Positions 37,275-47,932 of a stretch of 64,000 nt of DNA are shown piece by piece. Location of the stretch: contig NZ_AP018689.1 in the NCBI RefSeq assembly GCF_002157735.2, positions 2,017,619 to 2,081,618 of the forward strand, read 5' to 3'. Positions within the stretch are counted from its first letter, which is position 1. Every line of letters starts with the position of its first letter. The translations under genes were made by a program, and so were the position numbers. Origin of the DNA: Vibrio aphrogenes (GTDB lineage: Bacteria; Pseudomonadota; Gammaproteobacteria; Enterobacterales; Vibrionaceae). The notes below the pieces were generated by a model that saw only the letters and a list, made by a program, of their open reading frames with translations, was not told the DNA's origin and ran no database searches.

Positions 37275-40200
37275 TTAGCTCAAATTCGGCCCTAACCACT
37301 TCTCCATTTCCACTTCATCCCAACCTTTACGTTTAGCGTAATCTTCCGCTTGATCTTGTTGGATCTGAGCGATCGCAAAATAACGAGATTCTGGGTGTGA
37401 GAAGTACCAACCCGAAACTGAAGCTCCCGGCCACATCGCATAACTTGAGGTCAATGACATGCCAATGGTTTCTTCTACTTTGAGAAGCTCCCACAAGCTA
37501 CCTTTTTCCGTGTGCTCAGGACAAGCAGGATAACCTGGCGCTGGGCGAATACCTTGGTATTTTTCACGGATCAAATCATCATTGGTGAGCGCTTCATCTG
37601 GTGAATAACCCCAAATGTCTTTGCGCACCATTTCATGCATGTATTCAGCAAAAGCTTCAGCTAAGCGATCGGCAACGGCTTGGATCATAATCGCATTAAA
37701 GTCATCACCTTGCGCTTTATAGGCATCGGCCAACTCTCGCTCACCAATACCACCGGTTACCGCAAAGCCACCAATCCAATCGGCTTTACCACTGGCTTTT
37801 GGCGCAATGTAATCGGATAAACAATAGTTCGCTCCTTTCGGCTTTTCCGTTTGTTGGCGCAAATTGTGCAGCACTTTAATCACTTGTGTACGCGATTCAT
37901 CGGCATACACTTCAATGTCATCACCAACACTATTAGCAGGGAACATGCCACACATGCCGCTGGCTTTCAGCAGCCCTTCTTGTTCAATTCGATCTAAAAA
38001 GACATTGGCATCATCATACAAACGCTGAGCTTCTTCACCGACTTCTTCATGCTCAAAAATTGCCGGGTATTTACCCATTAATCCCCATGTTAAGAAGAAA
38101 GGCGTCCAATCGATGTATCGACGTAAGATCGCAGTATCAATATGTTCAAATACATGCACGCCCGGTTTTGCTGGTGCCGGCGGGGTATAGACTTGCCAAT
38201 CAATCGCAACTTTATTGTCACGAGCACGTTCTAAGGTCACCGGTTTAGTCCGAGGGCGTTTACGAGCATGCTGATCACGCACTCGTTCATAATCAAGATC
38301 GAGTTTTTCTACAAAAGCTGGACGCAAGCTATCAGACAACAACGCAGAGCACACCCCAACTGCACGTGAAGCATTATTCACATACACCACAGGTTGTGAG
38401 TAGTTTTGCTCGATTTTTACCGCAGTATGGGCTTTCGAGGTAGTGGCACCACCAATCAATAATGGTAAGTCGAAGCCTTGACGCTCCATTTCTTTCGCCA
38501 CATGCACCATTTCATCAAGCGATGGCGTGATTAGCCCTGATAGACCAATAATATCGACGTTTTCTTCTTTGGCGACTTTAAGGATTTTCTCGGTTGGCAC
38601 CATCACGCCCAGATCGATGATTTCGTAGTTGTTACATTGCAAAACGACGCCAACAATGTTCTTACCAATGTCATGCACATCACCTTTTACCGTCGCCAAT
38701 AAAATCTTACCGTTGGTTTGTCCAACTTGTTTTTCAGCATCAATATAAGGTTCGAGATAGGCCACCGCTTGCTTCATCACACGCGCCGATTTCACCACTT
38801 GCGGCAAGAACATTTTACCTTCACCGAATAAATCCCCGACTACGTTCATGCCATCCATCAACGGGCCTTCGATCACTTCTAAAGGCTTCGCTGCTTTTTG
38901 ACGCGCTTCTTCTGTATCTTCAACAATAAATTCGGTAATGCCTTTGACTAAGGCGTGCTCTAGGCGTTTTTCTACTTCCCAAGTACGCCATTCCAACAAG
39001 GCGGGATCTTCGGCTTTGCCCACTCCATTGGCGCGATACTCTTCAGCGATATCCAGCAAACGCTCAGTACCATCTTCTCGACGGTTAAGCACCACATCTT
39101 CTACCGCTTCACGCAATTTATCGGGTACGTTATCGTAAATTTCTAATTGACCCGCGTTGACGATCCCCATATCCATGCCTTTCTTAAAGCAGTGATACAG
39201 GAATACCGCATGAATCGCTTCACGTACGTAGTTATTACCACGAAATGAGAACGACACATTCGACACGCCACCAGAAATCATGGCATAAGGTAGGTCTCGC
39301 TTGATATCTCCTACCGCTTCAATGAAATCAACCGCATAGTTATTATGCTCTTCAATGCCGGTAGCAATCGCAAAGATATTAGGGTCAAAAATAATGTCTT
39401 CGGGTGGGAAACCGATCTCATCTACTAAGATACGGTACGCTTTAGTACAGATTTCAGTTTTGCGTTCACGCGTATCAGCCTGACCAATTTCATCAAATGC
39501 CATCACAATCACAGCTGCGCCATAACGACGGATCAGCTTGGCTTGCTCGATGAATTTATCCACGCCTTCTTTCATCGAAATGGAGTTAACTATGCCTTTG
39601 CCTTGCACGCATTTCAGGCCAGCTTCAATCACCTCCCATTTGGAGGAGTCAACCATGATCGGCACTTTGGAAATTTCAGGCTCCGAGGCGCAGAGGTTTA
39701 AGAAACGCTCCATACAAGCTTTGGCATCGAGCATCCCTTCATCCATGTTGATATCGATGATCTGTGCGCCATTAGCCACTTGTTCACGCGCCACATCAAG
39801 CGCTTCATCGTATTCTTCTTCTACAATTAAACGCTTGAACTTAGCCGAGCCAGTGACGTTAGTACGTTCACCAACGTTCACAAAAAGCGAGTCTTGATCA
39901 ATAGTTAGTGGCTCAAGACCTGACAAGCGACAGGCTTTTGGAAGCTCTGGCAATGCGCGCGGCTTAAGGCCATCAACCACGCGGGCCATTTGGCGAATAT
40001 GCTCAGGCGTTGTACCACAACAACCACCGACCATATTTAAGAAACCACTTTGCGCCCATTCTTGAATGTGTTTGGCCATTTCACGCGGTTCAAGATCGTA
40101 TTCACCAAAAGCATTCGGTAAACCTGCATTAGGGTGAGCGGAGACAAAACTTTCTGAAATGCGCGATAACTCTTCAACATATTGTCGTAATTCATCTGGC

Positions 40201-40973
40201 CCTAATGCACAGTTCAAACCAAAAGATAACGGTTCAACATGGCGCAAGGCATTATAGAAAGCTTCGGTTGTTTGACCGGATAAAGTTCGGCCTGAGGCAT
40301 CGGTGATAGTACCTGAAATCATCACAGGTAATTTGTAGCCAATCTCATCAAACACACTTAATACCGCAAAGGCACATGCTTTGGCATTTAAGGTATCAAA
40401 GATAGTTTCGATCATGATGATATCAACTCCGCCCTCAATCAAGGCGCGTGTTGATTCAGAGTAAGCAAGTACTAACTCATCAAATGAGACATTGCGAAAA
40501 CCTGGGTCATTAACATCAGGAGAAATCGAACAAGTGCGGTTCGTTGGCCCTAATACACCGGCGACAAAACGAGGTTTCTCTGGTGTTTTTGCAGTCCACT
40601 CTTGCGCCGCTTGTTTGGCAAGTTTGGCGGCAGCAAAGTTAATTTCCGCACTCAAACTTTGCATATCATAATCAGCCATCGCAATGGTGGTGGCATTAAA
40701 GGTATTGGTTTCGAGAATATCTGCGCCAGCGGCCAAATAATCCGAGTGGATTTGCTTGATGAGTTGCGGTTGAGTTAAGACCAATAAGTCATTATTACCT
40801 TTGAGATCACTATGCCAATCGGCAAAGCGTTCACCACGATAATCGGCTTCTTGTAACTGATGCGATTGGATCATGGTCCCCATCCCGCCATCAATTAATA
40901 AAATGCGTGATGCTAATAATGCTTCAATTTGATTTTTCACTTCATTACGATGAGTACTAGTGCTTCCAGCCAC
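37275..40973 (-). CDS. metH: Cobalamin-dependent methionine synthase MetH
   Basis: 1232 residues from a GTG at 40973 that has GAGG 7 nt upstream; an ATG 11 codons earlier is less likely because those residues are not typical. It methylates homocysteine with methyl-tetrahydrofolate. Domains in order are homocysteine binding (about 5-325, zinc ligands in [12 protein letters not shown]), pterin binding (about 355-615), B12 cap and Rossmann domain (about 650-890, with [14 protein letters not shown] giving the cobalt His and [14 protein letters not shown]), and AdoMet reactivation (about 900-1230, with [15 protein letters not shown]). All modules are complete. Two met boxes lie upstream, suggesting MetJ control. 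Confidence 0.98.
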   Translation of the reverse strand: MAGSTSTHRNEVKNQIEALLASRILLIDGGMGTMIQSHQLQEADYRGERFADWHSDLKGNNDLLVLTQPQLIKQIHSDYLAAGADILETNTFNATTIAMADYDMQSLSAEINFAAAKLAKQAAQEWTAKTPEKPRFVAGVLGPTNRTCSISPDVNDPGFRNVSFDELVLAYSESTRALIEGGVDIIMIETIFDTLNAKACAFAVLSVFDEIGYKLPVMISGTITDASGRTLSGQTTEAFYNALRHVEPLSFGLNCALGPDELRQYVEELSRISESFVSAHPNAGLPNAFGEYDLEPREMAKHIQEWAQSGFLNMVGGCCGTTPEHIRQMARVVDGLKPRALPELPKACRLSGLEPLTIDQDSLFVNVGERTNVTGSAKFKRLIVEEEYDEALDVAREQVANGAQIIDINMDEGMLDAKACMERFLNLCASEPEISKVPIMVDSSKWEVIEAGLKCVQGKGIVNSISMKEGVDKFIEQAKLIRRYGAAVIVMAFDEIGQADTRERKTEICTKAYRILVDEIGFPPEDIIFDPNIFAIATGIEEHNNYAVDFIEAVGDIKRDLPYAMISGGVSNVSFSFRGNNYVREAIHAVFLYHCFKKGMDMGIVNAGQLEIYDNVPDKLREAVEDVVLNRREDGTERLLDIAEEYRANGVGKAEDPALLEWRTWEVEKRLEHALVKGITEFIVEDTEEARQKAAKPLEVIEGPLMDGMNVVGDLFGEGKMFLPQVVKSARVMKQAVAYLEPYIDAEKQVGQTNGKILLATVKGDVHDIGKNIVGVVLQCNNYEIIDLGVMVPTEKILKVAKEENVDIIGLSGLITPSLDEMVHVAKEMERQGFDLPLLIGGATTSKAHTAVKIEQNYSQPVVYVNNASRAVGVCSALLSDSLRPAFVEKLDLDYERVRDQHARKRPRTKPVTLERARDNKVAIDWQVYTPPAPAKPGVHVFEHIDTAILRRYIDWTPFFLTWGLMGKYPAIFEHEEVGEEAQRLYDDANVFLDRIEQEGLLKASGMCGMFPANSVGDDIEVYADESRTQVIKVLHNLRQQTEKPKGANYCLSDYIAPKASGKADWIGGFAVTGGIGERELADAYKAQGDDFNAIMIQAVADRLAEAFAEYMHEMVRKDIWGYSPDEALTNDDLIREKYQGIRPAPGYPACPEHTEKGSLWELLKVEETIGMSLTSSYAMWPGASVSGWYFSHPESRYFAIAQIQQDQAEDYAKRKGWDEVEMEKWLGPNLS

Positions 40974-41014
40974 GATACAACCTCTTTCCTTATCTCTTTT
41001 GGACATCCTAGCAT

Positions 41015-41030
41015 AGAAATCTAGACGTCT
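41015..41030 (-). promoter_or_regulatory. Tandem met boxes (MetJ operator) upstream of metH
   Basis: AGAAATCT and AGACGTCT are two adjacent 8-bp units; the second matches the MetJ consensus perfectly and the first at six of eight positions. They begin 42 bp before the metH start. Flanking octamers on both sides are poor matches. Confidence 0.82.
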
Positions 41031-41178
41031 AAAATAACTTTTAATGCTACCAGATTCTCTTTTTTACCATGTATTTTGTCTCTCTTGCTCTAATCTTATA
41101 AAAAATGTATTGATATTTATAATGAAGCACATGAAAATTGCCGAATTACAAATTGTTACACTCAACCAAGGTTAAACT

Positions 41179-42525
41179 ATGTCGGTTTATAACACGCTTT
41201 GCTTCTTATCGTTTGCTGCGATGCTGATAGCATTGATTAACAGTAAATTTGGTCGTTTACAGACAACGATCGCCATTACTGCAGGCGCAATGGTACTTTC
41301 ACTTTTGATACTCATTGCCGGTCATAGCGGCTGGTTCAACTTAGTTGATATCGCGTCAAAGACTATGGCAGAGATAAACTTTGAAAACTTCCTATTAAAT
41401 GGGATTTTAGGTTTCTTATTATTTGCCGGTGGTCTTGGGATCAAACTTCCTCATTTTTCTGATCAAAAATGGGAAATTGCCATACTGGCGTTTGTGGGAA
41501 CATTATTCTCAACCTTCTTTATCGGTTTCAGCCTCTATTGGATCTGTAATGTGATTAATATTCACATTGATCTCATTTACTGCTTATTGTTTGGTGCATT
41601 GATTTCACCAACCGACCCCATCGCTGTATTGGCCATTGTTAAAAAATTAAAAGCTCCACAACGTATTTCGACTCAAATCGAAGGCGAATCTTTATTTAAC
41701 GATGGTATTGGCTTAGTTATCTTCGTTACCATTTTTACAGTTGCCTTTGGTGGCCACGCTCCAACCTTTGGTAATGTGGTTTCTTTATTTATGCAAGAAG
41801 CCGTGGGCGGTATTGTTTATGGTTTTGTATTAGGGCTACTGTTCCATTACCTCATCAGCTCAACCAACGATCACTCAATGGAACTGCTGTTGATGATCTG
41901 TATTCCAACCGCAGGTTATGCGTTTGCTGAAACACTCGAGGTATCAGGCCCTCTCGCAATGGTGGTTGCGAGTATCATGATTGGTAACTGGACGCGCTAT
42001 GTCGGGTTCTCTAAAGAAAGTACCGAACATATGGATCATTTCTGGGAGTTAATTGATGAATTCTTAAATGGCATCTTATTCCTATTAATTGGTATGTCAT
42101 TATTGCTTTTTGAATTCCACTCAGAAGATTGGATTATGATGGCGATTGCGATTCCACTGGTATTGCTTGCCCGCTTCTTGAGCGTCTGGATCCCATTTAT
42201 TGGCTTCAAACGTTTCCGCACCTACAATAAATGGTCGGTAAAAATCTTAACTTGGGGCGGCCTACGTGGCGGTCTAGCACTTGCAATGGCACTATCTATT
42301 CCACACGGTAAATACTTTGTGACGGCAGATCAAATTGATGTCAAAGAAATCATTATGGTAATGACTTATGCGGTAGTGGTGTTCTCGATTCTCATTCAAG
42401 GGTCAACCATCACTCCTATGATCAATAAAGCTAAGTTGGTACAAAAACAAATGGATGAGGCTCAGCAACTAAAAGCCAGTGCTGACACAGCACAAGCTGA
42501 AGATACACAGAAAAAAGAGGTTTAA
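41179..42525 (+). CDS. CPA1-family Na+/H+ antiporter (NhaP type)
   Basis: A 448-residue inner-membrane protein with about 12-13 transmembrane segments. Family motifs are SPTDPIAVLAIVKKL (near 138; the ion-binding Asp region), EGESLFNDGIGLVIFVTIF (near 165; GESxxNDG) and WGGLRGGLALAMALSIP (near 358). The short charged C-terminus has no TrkA-C domain, unlike CvrA. It should exchange Na+ or K+ for H+, which would suit a marine organism. It is divergent from metH with a 205-bp gap, and is followed by its own terminator. Ion preference cannot be read from the sequence. Confidence 0.9.
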   Translation: MSVYNTLCFLSFAAMLIALINSKFGRLQTTIAITAGAMVLSLLILIAGHSGWFNLVDIASKTMAEINFENFLLNGILGFLLFAGGLGIKLPHFSDQKWEIAILAFVGTLFSTFFIGFSLYWICNVINIHIDLIYCLLFGALISPTDPIAVLAIVKKLKAPQRISTQIEGESLFNDGIGLVIFVTIFTVAFGGHAPTFGNVVSLFMQEAVGGIVYGFVLGLLFHYLISSTNDHSMELLLMICIPTAGYAFAETLEVSGPLAMVVASIMIGNWTRYVGFSKESTEHMDHFWELIDEFLNGILFLLIGMSLLLFEFHSEDWIMMAIAIPLVLLARFLSVWIPFIGFKRFRTYNKWSVKILTWGGLRGGLALAMALSIPHGKYFVTADQIDVKEIIMVMTYAVVVFSILIQGSTITPMINKAKLVQKQMDEAQQLKASADTAQAEDTQKKEV

Positions 42526-42562
42526 CCAGAGCTGCCAACCTAAAAGAAAAGCACCAAACACT

Positions 42563-42597
42563 CGCCCGAATCCTCTATTCTGATTCGGGCGTTTTTT
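42563..42597 (+). terminator. Intrinsic terminator after the antiporter gene
   Basis: CGCCCGAATC and GATTCGGGCG form a 10-bp stem with a 9-nt loop and a run of six T. Confidence 0.92.
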
Positions 42598-42637
42598 ATG
42601 CTGATAGCCCAAAGTTTTTTATGCTAATAGCCCCAAA
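42591..42637. repeat. Two tandem 23-24-bp direct repeats between terminators
   Basis: The unit GTTTTTTATGCTGATAGCCC plus AAA at 42591 is repeated at 42614 with one substitution and one extra C. A run of GATATT units (about four, 42683-42706) lies nearby. Both are non-coding. Confidence 0.8.
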
Positions 42638-42665
42638 AAAGCCCGACACATTTAAGTGCCGGGCT
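42633..42665 (-). terminator. Intrinsic terminator after tyrS
   Basis: On the minus strand AGCCCGGCAC and GTGTCGGGCT pair over 10 bp (one G-U) and are followed by a T run, about 100 bp after the tyrS stop. Confidence 0.85.
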
Positions 42666-42766
42666 GCAATAGTATTTTTATCGATATTGATATTGATATT
42701 GATATGATTGAGCTGTCTTTGTGTAGCTTTATTTATCTTTGATAGCCCATCAAATCGATAGTGACA

Positions 42767-43954
42767 TTACTTAATGGTAATGCGAGCAAATTTACGTTTA
42801 CCAACTTGGTATACAGAGGTGCCCACTTGTGGGATCAATTTAGTATCTTCAATTTTCTCCCCATCCATTTTCGCCGCACCTTGACGAATCATACGCATCG
42901 CATCAGAAGTAGAAGCGACTAGACCCGCTTCTTTTAAAGCGTTCGTAATGGCAATTCCTGCTTCAAATTCAAATTCAGGCATTTCATCTGGGATTTGATT
43001 TTTCGCGAAACGGTTCACAAATTCTTGTTCTGCCGCTTCCGCATCTGCTTCAGAGTGGAAACGAGCAATGATTTCTTTAGCTAGCAGCACTTTAATGTCA
43101 CGAGGGTTTTTACCCGCTTCAACATCTGCTTTAAATTGAGCTACTTCTTCTAATGGACGGAACGACAACAATTCGTAGTAACTCCACATCAAATCATCAG
43201 AGATTGACATGATTTTACCAAACATTTCACTTGGCGCTTCACTCACACCAATGTAGTTATGCGCTGATTTAGACATTTTTTTCTCACCGTCTAAACCCAC
43301 TAATAATGGCATCATCAGAACGACTTGTGGTTTTTGACCATGGGCTTTTTGTAGCTCACGTCCCATCAATAAGTTGAACTTCTGATCAGTACCGCCTAGC
43401 TCCACGTCTGTTTCCATCGCAACAGAATCATAGCCTTGTAGTAACGGATACATAAACTCATGAATCGCAATAGGTTGGTTGCTGGCATAACGTTTTTTGA
43501 AATCATCACGCTCTAGCATACGGGCAACCGTTTGATTTGATGCTAAACGGATCATGCCTTCTGCGCCAAGATGTGATAACCACTCTGAGTTAAACTGAAT
43601 AGTCGTTTTTTCTGGGTCTAGAATCTTAAAGACTTGCTTCTTATAGGTTTCAGCATTAGCCAGAACATCTTCACGAGTCAGTGGTGGACGGGTCGTATTT
43701 TTACCACTTGGATCACCAACCATACCGGTGAAGTCACCAATCAAAAACGTGACTTCATGACCAAGGTCTTGGAAAGTACGAAGTTTATTTAAAATAACCG
43801 TGTGGCCTAAATGAATATCAGGGGCAGTTGGATCGGCACCTAATTTAATTTTCAGCGGACGATTCTCTTTTAACTTTTCAATCAGTTCTTCTTCAGGGAT
43901 AAGCTCATCAACACCACGTTTAATCTCAGCTAATGCAGCTTCAATACTCGACAT
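42767..43954 (-). CDS. tyrS: Tyrosyl-tRNA synthetase
   Basis: A 395-residue class I aminoacyl-tRNA synthetase. The HIGH-type signature is [11 protein letters not shown] (near 46), and the KMSKS loop is intact as [15 protein letters not shown] (near 230). [14 protein letters not shown] marks the tyrosine and tRNA region, and the S4-like RNA-binding domain is at the C-terminus (about 330-395). At 395 residues it fits the shorter TyrZ-like form rather than the 424-residue E. coli enzyme. It is divergent from the M23 peptidase gene. Confidence 0.96.
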   Translation of the reverse strand: MSSIEAALAEIKRGVDELIPEEELIEKLKENRPLKIKLGADPTAPDIHLGHTVILNKLRTFQDLGHEVTFLIGDFTGMVGDPSGKNTTRPPLTREDVLANAETYKKQVFKILDPEKTTIQFNSEWLSHLGAEGMIRLASNQTVARMLERDDFKKRYASNQPIAIHEFMYPLLQGYDSVAMETDVELGGTDQKFNLLMGRELQKAHGQKPQVVLMMPLLVGLDGEKKMSKSAHNYIGVSEAPSEMFGKIMSISDDLMWSYYELLSFRPLEEVAQFKADVEAGKNPRDIKVLLAKEIIARFHSEADAEAAEQEFVNRFAKNQIPDEMPEFEFEAGIAITNALKEAGLVASTSDAMRMIRQGAAKMDGEKIEDTKLIPQVGTSVYQVGKRKFARITIK

Positions 43955-44093
43955 TTAGGTTTTCTCCAACAATTCTGTAAAAATGTATAATCAGGACATA
44001 ATACGCAATAGCGCTGTTTTTGGAAACCAGTTAGACTGGCACATCTCTTTTTCCAAGCAATTTATTGCCACAATAACAGAATAATTTTCAACA

Positions 44094-45380
44094 ATGCGAG
44101 CATTCCTTAATCAATTACCGTTTTTTCATAAAGCATGGATAGCTTTTATTAGCGCTGTCACAGTTATGCTTGCTTTCTCTCTTCCTGACATGGAAGAACT
44201 CACCCGTAATGAGCCTCGTTTAACGGTTGGAAAACATTACCCACTCACGATTTCTGATGACATATTAACGCCCCAAGGGCCTCCCAAAGTATTTATCGAC
44301 TGGGAAACCTATACGGTAAAATCGGGAGAAAGTACCGCCCTTTTATTTAATCGCATTGGTTTATCTGCCCAATTACTTTATCAGTTGGTTTCCAGTGATA
44401 AAGCAATTGAAAATCAATTATCTCGTCTTCGCCCAGGAGACAAATTGATTTTTGGATTTAATGAAGATCATGAATTTACTCAATTAATTCGCCCCATTTC
44501 TGCTTATGAATCATTTCGAATTTCAAAAGTAAAAGATAGCTTTCGCTCTCATATCGAGAAAAAAGAGATCAATACCCATTTAAACCATGCAGAGGCAACC
44601 ATCACGTCAAGTTTTTGGAACGCCGGTGCTTCTTCCGGTTTAACTGCCAATCAAATTATGTCGTTAGCGGGTATTTTTGGCTGGGATATCGATTTTGCAT
44701 TAGATATTCGCGCGGGCGACCATTTTGAAGTGTTGTTTGAAGAGCAATTTGTAGAAGGTCGCAATATTGGCGGCGGAAACATTATTGCCGCCGTCTTTAG
44801 TAACCAAGGTAGTACCTTCAAAGCTATATTAAATCCTGATGATGGCAATTATTACGACGAGAATGGTCGTGCAATGAAAAAAGCCTTTTTACGCTCACCC
44901 GTAGATTTTCGTCGAGTCAGTTCTAACTTTAACCCAACTCGTCGCCACCCAGTAACCGGAAAAGTCACAGCGCACCGTGGCACTGATTATGCGGCGCCAG
45001 TGGGAACACCGATTTGGGCCGCGGGTGATGGCATCGTAGATAAATCTGGCTATAACCAATTTAATGGTAACTATGTATTTATTCGTCATAGCAACACTTA
45101 TATTACTAAGTATCTTCATTTACAAAAACGCTTAGTCAAAACGGGTCAACGTGTAAAACAAGGCGATACGATTGGCACATTAGGCGGAACCGGACGTGTC
45201 ACAGGCCCACACTTACACTATGAGTTTCTCGTGAATGGGGTCCATAAAAATCCACGTACGGTCGATTTGCCTCAATCTAAATCCCTTTCAGGGCAGAAAA
45301 AACAAAAATTCATTCAATTTGCTAATCAACAATTAGCCAAATTGGAACGTTATGATAATCGTTTAATTGCCAATGAATAA
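44094..45380 (+). CDS. M23 (LytM) murein endopeptidase, MepM/Shy-like
   Basis: A 428-residue membrane-anchored periplasmic hydrolase. A hydrophobic segment at about 12-32 is an uncleaved anchor or signal. A LysM/OapA-like region follows (about 75-125, YTVKSGESTALLFNRIGLS), then a middle domain, then the M23 domain (about 270-390). All metal and catalytic motifs are present: HRGTDYAAPVGTPIWAAGDG (H and D ligands), the HLQKRLVKTGQRVKQGD region, and GPHLHYEF (HxH). It should cleave D,D cross-links to allow wall growth. In Vibrio the Shy endopeptidases have this build, and one is encoded next to tyrS as I recall; I do not assign a letter. Confidence 0.92.
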   Translation: MRAFLNQLPFFHKAWIAFISAVTVMLAFSLPDMEELTRNEPRLTVGKHYPLTISDDILTPQGPPKVFIDWETYTVKSGESTALLFNRIGLSAQLLYQLVSSDKAIENQLSRLRPGDKLIFGFNEDHEFTQLIRPISAYESFRISKVKDSFRSHIEKKEINTHLNHAEATITSSFWNAGASSGLTANQIMSLAGIFGWDIDFALDIRAGDHFEVLFEEQFVEGRNIGGGNIIAAVFSNQGSTFKAILNPDDGNYYDENGRAMKKAFLRSPVDFRRVSSNFNPTRRHPVTGKVTAHRGTDYAAPVGTPIWAAGDGIVDKSGYNQFNGNYVFIRHSNTYITKYLHLQKRLVKTGQRVKQGDTIGTLGGTGRVTGPHLHYEFLVNGVHKNPRTVDLPQSKSLSGQKKQKFIQFANQQLAKLERYDNRLIANE

Positions 45381-45405
45381 ACCAAGCTATTGATTGCTCA
45401 GTCTT

Positions 45406-45465
45406 TCTGTCTAGTTTCAGTCTGTCTAGTTGCAATCTGTCGAACTACAATCTGTCCAACGACAC
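45406..45465. repeat. Four imperfect 15-bp tandem repeats
   Basis: Four consecutive 15-mers each begin TCTGTC (TCTGTCTAGTTTCAG, TCTGTCTAGTTGCAA, TCTGTCGAACTACAA, TCTGTCCAACGACAC). They decay from left to right and lie between the M23 gene and the erpA terminator. Confidence 0.85.
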
Positions 45466-45489
45466 TGAAGACTTTAGGTTAGACATAAA

Positions 45490-45530
45490 AAAGGCCCAGT
45501 TAATTAAAAACTAACTGGGCCTTTATTATT
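45490..45530. terminator. Bidirectional terminator between the M23 gene and erpA
   Basis: A perfect 13-bp stem (AAAGGCCCAGTTA with TAACTGGGCCTTT), 9-nt loop, with T-rich tails on both strands. It serves the convergent M23 gene and erpA. Confidence 0.93.
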
Positions 45531-45539
45531 TTTTGCACG

Positions 45540-45881
45540 CTACACGCTAAATGAAGCGCCGCAGCCACATGTCGTCGTGGCATTAGGGTTATTCACAAAG
45601 AAACGTGAGCCTTCTAATCCTTCGGTGTAATCGACAACGCCACCGATTAAATATTGTAAGCTCATCGGATCAACGACTAAAGTAACGCCTTGCTTCACAA
45701 TGGTCATGTCACCGTCGTTGATATTTTCATCAAAAGTAAAACCATATTGAAATCCACTACAACCACCACCGGTGATATAAACACGTAATTTCAAATTTGG
45801 ATTTTCTTCTTCTGAAATTAATGCTTTAACGCGAGATGCAGCAGTATCAGAAAAAGATAATGGTAATTGTTCATCGCTCAT
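45540..45881 (-). CDS. erpA: Iron-sulfur cluster insertion protein ErpA
   Basis: 113 residues from the ATG at 45881, which has AGAGG 5 nt upstream; an in-frame upstream start at 45911 adds ten non-conserved residues. It is an A-type carrier that delivers Fe-S clusters to enzymes including those of isoprenoid synthesis. The three cluster ligands are present: Cys41 in [15 protein letters not shown], and Cys105 and Cys107 in the C-terminal [29 protein letters not shown] and [12 protein letters not shown] are fully conserved family segments. It is divergent from hemL. Confidence 0.97.
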   Translation of the reverse strand: MSDEQLPLSFSDTAASRVKALISEEENPNLKLRVYITGGGCSGFQYGFTFDENINDGDMTIVKQGVTLVVDPMSLQYLIGGVVDYTEGLEGSRFFVNNPNATTTCGCGASFSV

Positions 45882-46226
45882 GACGACCTCTCTCATTAGC
45901 GTACTTACCAAGTAAAACTACTCAGTATCACGATTAGGTAGAATGCGCCGCTATCCAAAGCGCATTACAGATAGGGTGATTATCCAATACCTGACCTTAT
46001 CGTTCAAGTATTCATCGTCACTTAGTAAATAAAACGATGAAAACTAACATTACTTCTCTGTTACAAGAAAAAAACGAGGAAACAAGTACAAATAGTGTCA
46101 TCTAATATACAATACCGACACGAATTTAATCATTCACATAATGAATCTCTTCTGCCTAACTTATCTGGCCTACTGTCAATAAGCCGAGCAGCGAGTAAGT
46201 CGTCATACACTATTTAAGGATAGAGC
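45882..46226. other. Divergent erpA / hemL intergenic region
   Basis: 345 bp without a gene; it must hold both promoters. The only structure I see is AATGCGC (45942-45948) with GCGCATT (45960-45966), a 7-bp inverted repeat with an 11-nt spacer. No repeat family or RNA gene is recognised. Confidence 0.5.
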
Positions 46227-47519
46227 ATGAGTAAATCCTCAGAACTATACCAAAAAGCCCAACAAACCATTCCCGGTGGTGTTAACTCTCCCGTTCGAGC
46301 ATTCAACGGTGTGGGAGGTGATCCTCTTTTTATCGAACGTGCTGATGGGCCATTAATTTTTGATGCCGATGGTAAAGCTTACATTGATTACGTCGGCTCT
46401 TGGGGCCCAATGATTTTAGGCCACAACAATAAAGCCGTTCGTAATGCTGTTATCAAAGCGGCAGAGCGTGGTTTAAGCTTTGGCGCACCGACCAAAACTG
46501 AAATCAAAATGGCGGAGCTGGTGTCTGAAATGGTGCCATCCATGGAACAATTACGCATGGTAAGCTCTGGTACGGAAGCAACAATGAGTGCGATTCGTCT
46601 TGCTCGTGGCTTTACTGGCCGAGATAAAATTCTAAAATTTGAAGGTTGCTACCACGGCCATGCCGATAGCCTACTGGTCAAGGCGGGATCTGGCGCATTA
46701 ACTTTAGGTCAACCTAGCTCTCCGGGCGTTCCGGCTGATTTTGCTAAACACACCCTCACCGCAACTTTTAACGACCTTGAATCTGTCCGCGCTTTATTTG
46801 CAGCCAACCCAGAACAAATTGCTTGTATCATTGTTGAACCTGTCGCTGGTAACATGAACTGCATTCCACCTGTTGAAGGCTTTTTAGAAGGTCTACGTGA
46901 GATTTGTGACGAGCATAAAGCCCTATTGATTTTTGATGAAGTGATGACAGGGTTCCGTGTCGCTGAAGGTGGTGCGCAAGATTTTTATGATATCAAACCG
47001 GATTTAACCACTTTAGGTAAAATCATCGGTGGTGGTATGCCTGTTGGTGCCTTTGGTGGCCGTAAAGACGTGATGCAATATGTTGCGCCAACCGGACCTG
47101 TTTACCAAGCTGGTACGTTATCTGGTAACCCTATCGCTATGGCAGCTGGCCTTGCATGCTTGAAAGAGTTGCGCGGTGAAGAAAATGAAGCTCGTTTAGC
47201 TAAACGCACTAAGCAGTTAACTAAAGGCTTGAAGAAAGCGGCTGAAAAATATGACATTCCTTTTGCCGTCAACCGTGCCGGTGGTATGTTCGGTTTCTTC
47301 TTTACCGATAAAAAACACATTACTTGTTACCAAGACGTCACTCAATGTGATACTGAGCGCTTTAAACGTTTCTTCCATTTAATGCTAGAGCATGGTGTTT
47401 ACTTAGCACCGTCAGCGTTTGAAGCCAGTTTTATGTCTTTAGCGCATTCCTCTCGCGAAATCGAAGCAACGATTGAAGCCGCTGAACGTAGCTTTGCTAT
47501 TATGGCAAAAGAAAAATAA
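46227..47519 (+). CDS. hemL: Glutamate-1-semialdehyde 2,1-aminomutase
   Basis: A 430-residue PLP enzyme that converts glutamate-1-semialdehyde into 5-aminolevulinate in the C5 haem pathway. It opens with [20 protein letters not shown], typical of Hem[18 protein letters not shown] and [20 protein letters not shown] are PLP-binding segments, DEVMTGFR carries the cofactor Asp, and [18 protein letters not shown] holds the Schiff-base lysine (near 266). Length and motifs are normal. A terminator follows at 47593. Confidence 0.97.
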   Translation: MSKSSELYQKAQQTIPGGVNSPVRAFNGVGGDPLFIERADGPLIFDADGKAYIDYVGSWGPMILGHNNKAVRNAVIKAAERGLSFGAPTKTEIKMAELVSEMVPSMEQLRMVSSGTEATMSAIRLARGFTGRDKILKFEGCYHGHADSLLVKAGSGALTLGQPSSPGVPADFAKHTLTATFNDLESVRALFAANPEQIACIIVEPVAGNMNCIPPVEGFLEGLREICDEHKALLIFDEVMTGFRVAEGGAQDFYDIKPDLTTLGKIIGGGMPVGAFGGRKDVMQYVAPTGPVYQAGTLSGNPIAMAAGLACLKELRGEENEARLAKRTKQLTKGLKKAAEKYDIPFAVNRAGGMFGFFFTDKKHITCYQDVTQCDTERFKRFFHLMLEHGVYLAPSAFEASFMSLAHSSREIEATIEAAERSFAIMAKEK

Positions 47520-47592
47520 CGATTATGGCAAAAGTGCTCTAATTGCAAACAAGCTCTAATAATTGCAAAAGAGTGATCATTGCACCAATCAA

Positions 47593-47633
47593 CTCGCCCT
47601 ACATTCCAATGGATTCTAGGGCGAGCCTTTTGT
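47593..47633 (+). terminator. Intrinsic terminator after hemL
   Basis: CTCGCCCTA and TAGGGCGAG pair over 9 bp around a 15-nt loop, followed by CCTTTTGTTT. It directly precedes the stop of the small minus-strand gene, for which it may also act. Confidence 0.8.
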
Positions 47634-47750
47634 TTACCACTGCCAATTAAGCACCACGACTATCCCTAATAATATTGCCCCAATGGTAAACCATGGGATT
47701 TTTCTTTTGGATGTTTTCTCACAACCACATTTATTATCACAACAACCCAT
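47634..47750 (-). CDS. 38-residue Cys-rich membrane miniprotein
   Basis: A short frame found between convergent and parallel neighbours. The ATG at 47750 has AGGAGAGG 3 nt upstream, a strong ribosome binding site. The peptide begins MGCCDNKCGCEK with four cysteines in a C-C-x3-C-x-C pattern, then a basic stretch (SKRKIPW) and a hydrophobic helix (FTIGAILLGIVVVLNW), ending QW. The charge pattern suggests a cytoplasmic or interfacial Cys cluster with one membrane segment. I do not recognise a named family. Expression is suggested by the ribosome site and compact design, not proven. The remainder of 47751-47932 is unassigned leader of the next gene. Confidence 0.65.
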   Translation of the reverse strand: MGCCDNKCGCEKTSKRKIPWFTIGAILLGIVVVLNWQW

Positions 47751-47932
47751 TACCTCTCCTTACTACTTCAATTTTATCCAGACCAATGCCGCTCATTCAT
47801 CAAGAAATCAGCGATTGATTCGAGACTTGATTATCGCCATTATAGATACTCAATGACTTAACCTTCATTGAGCTTAGGTATTAATCATACGACCTTTATT
47901 TCATTAATAGATTCCATCGACAAGGAATATGT

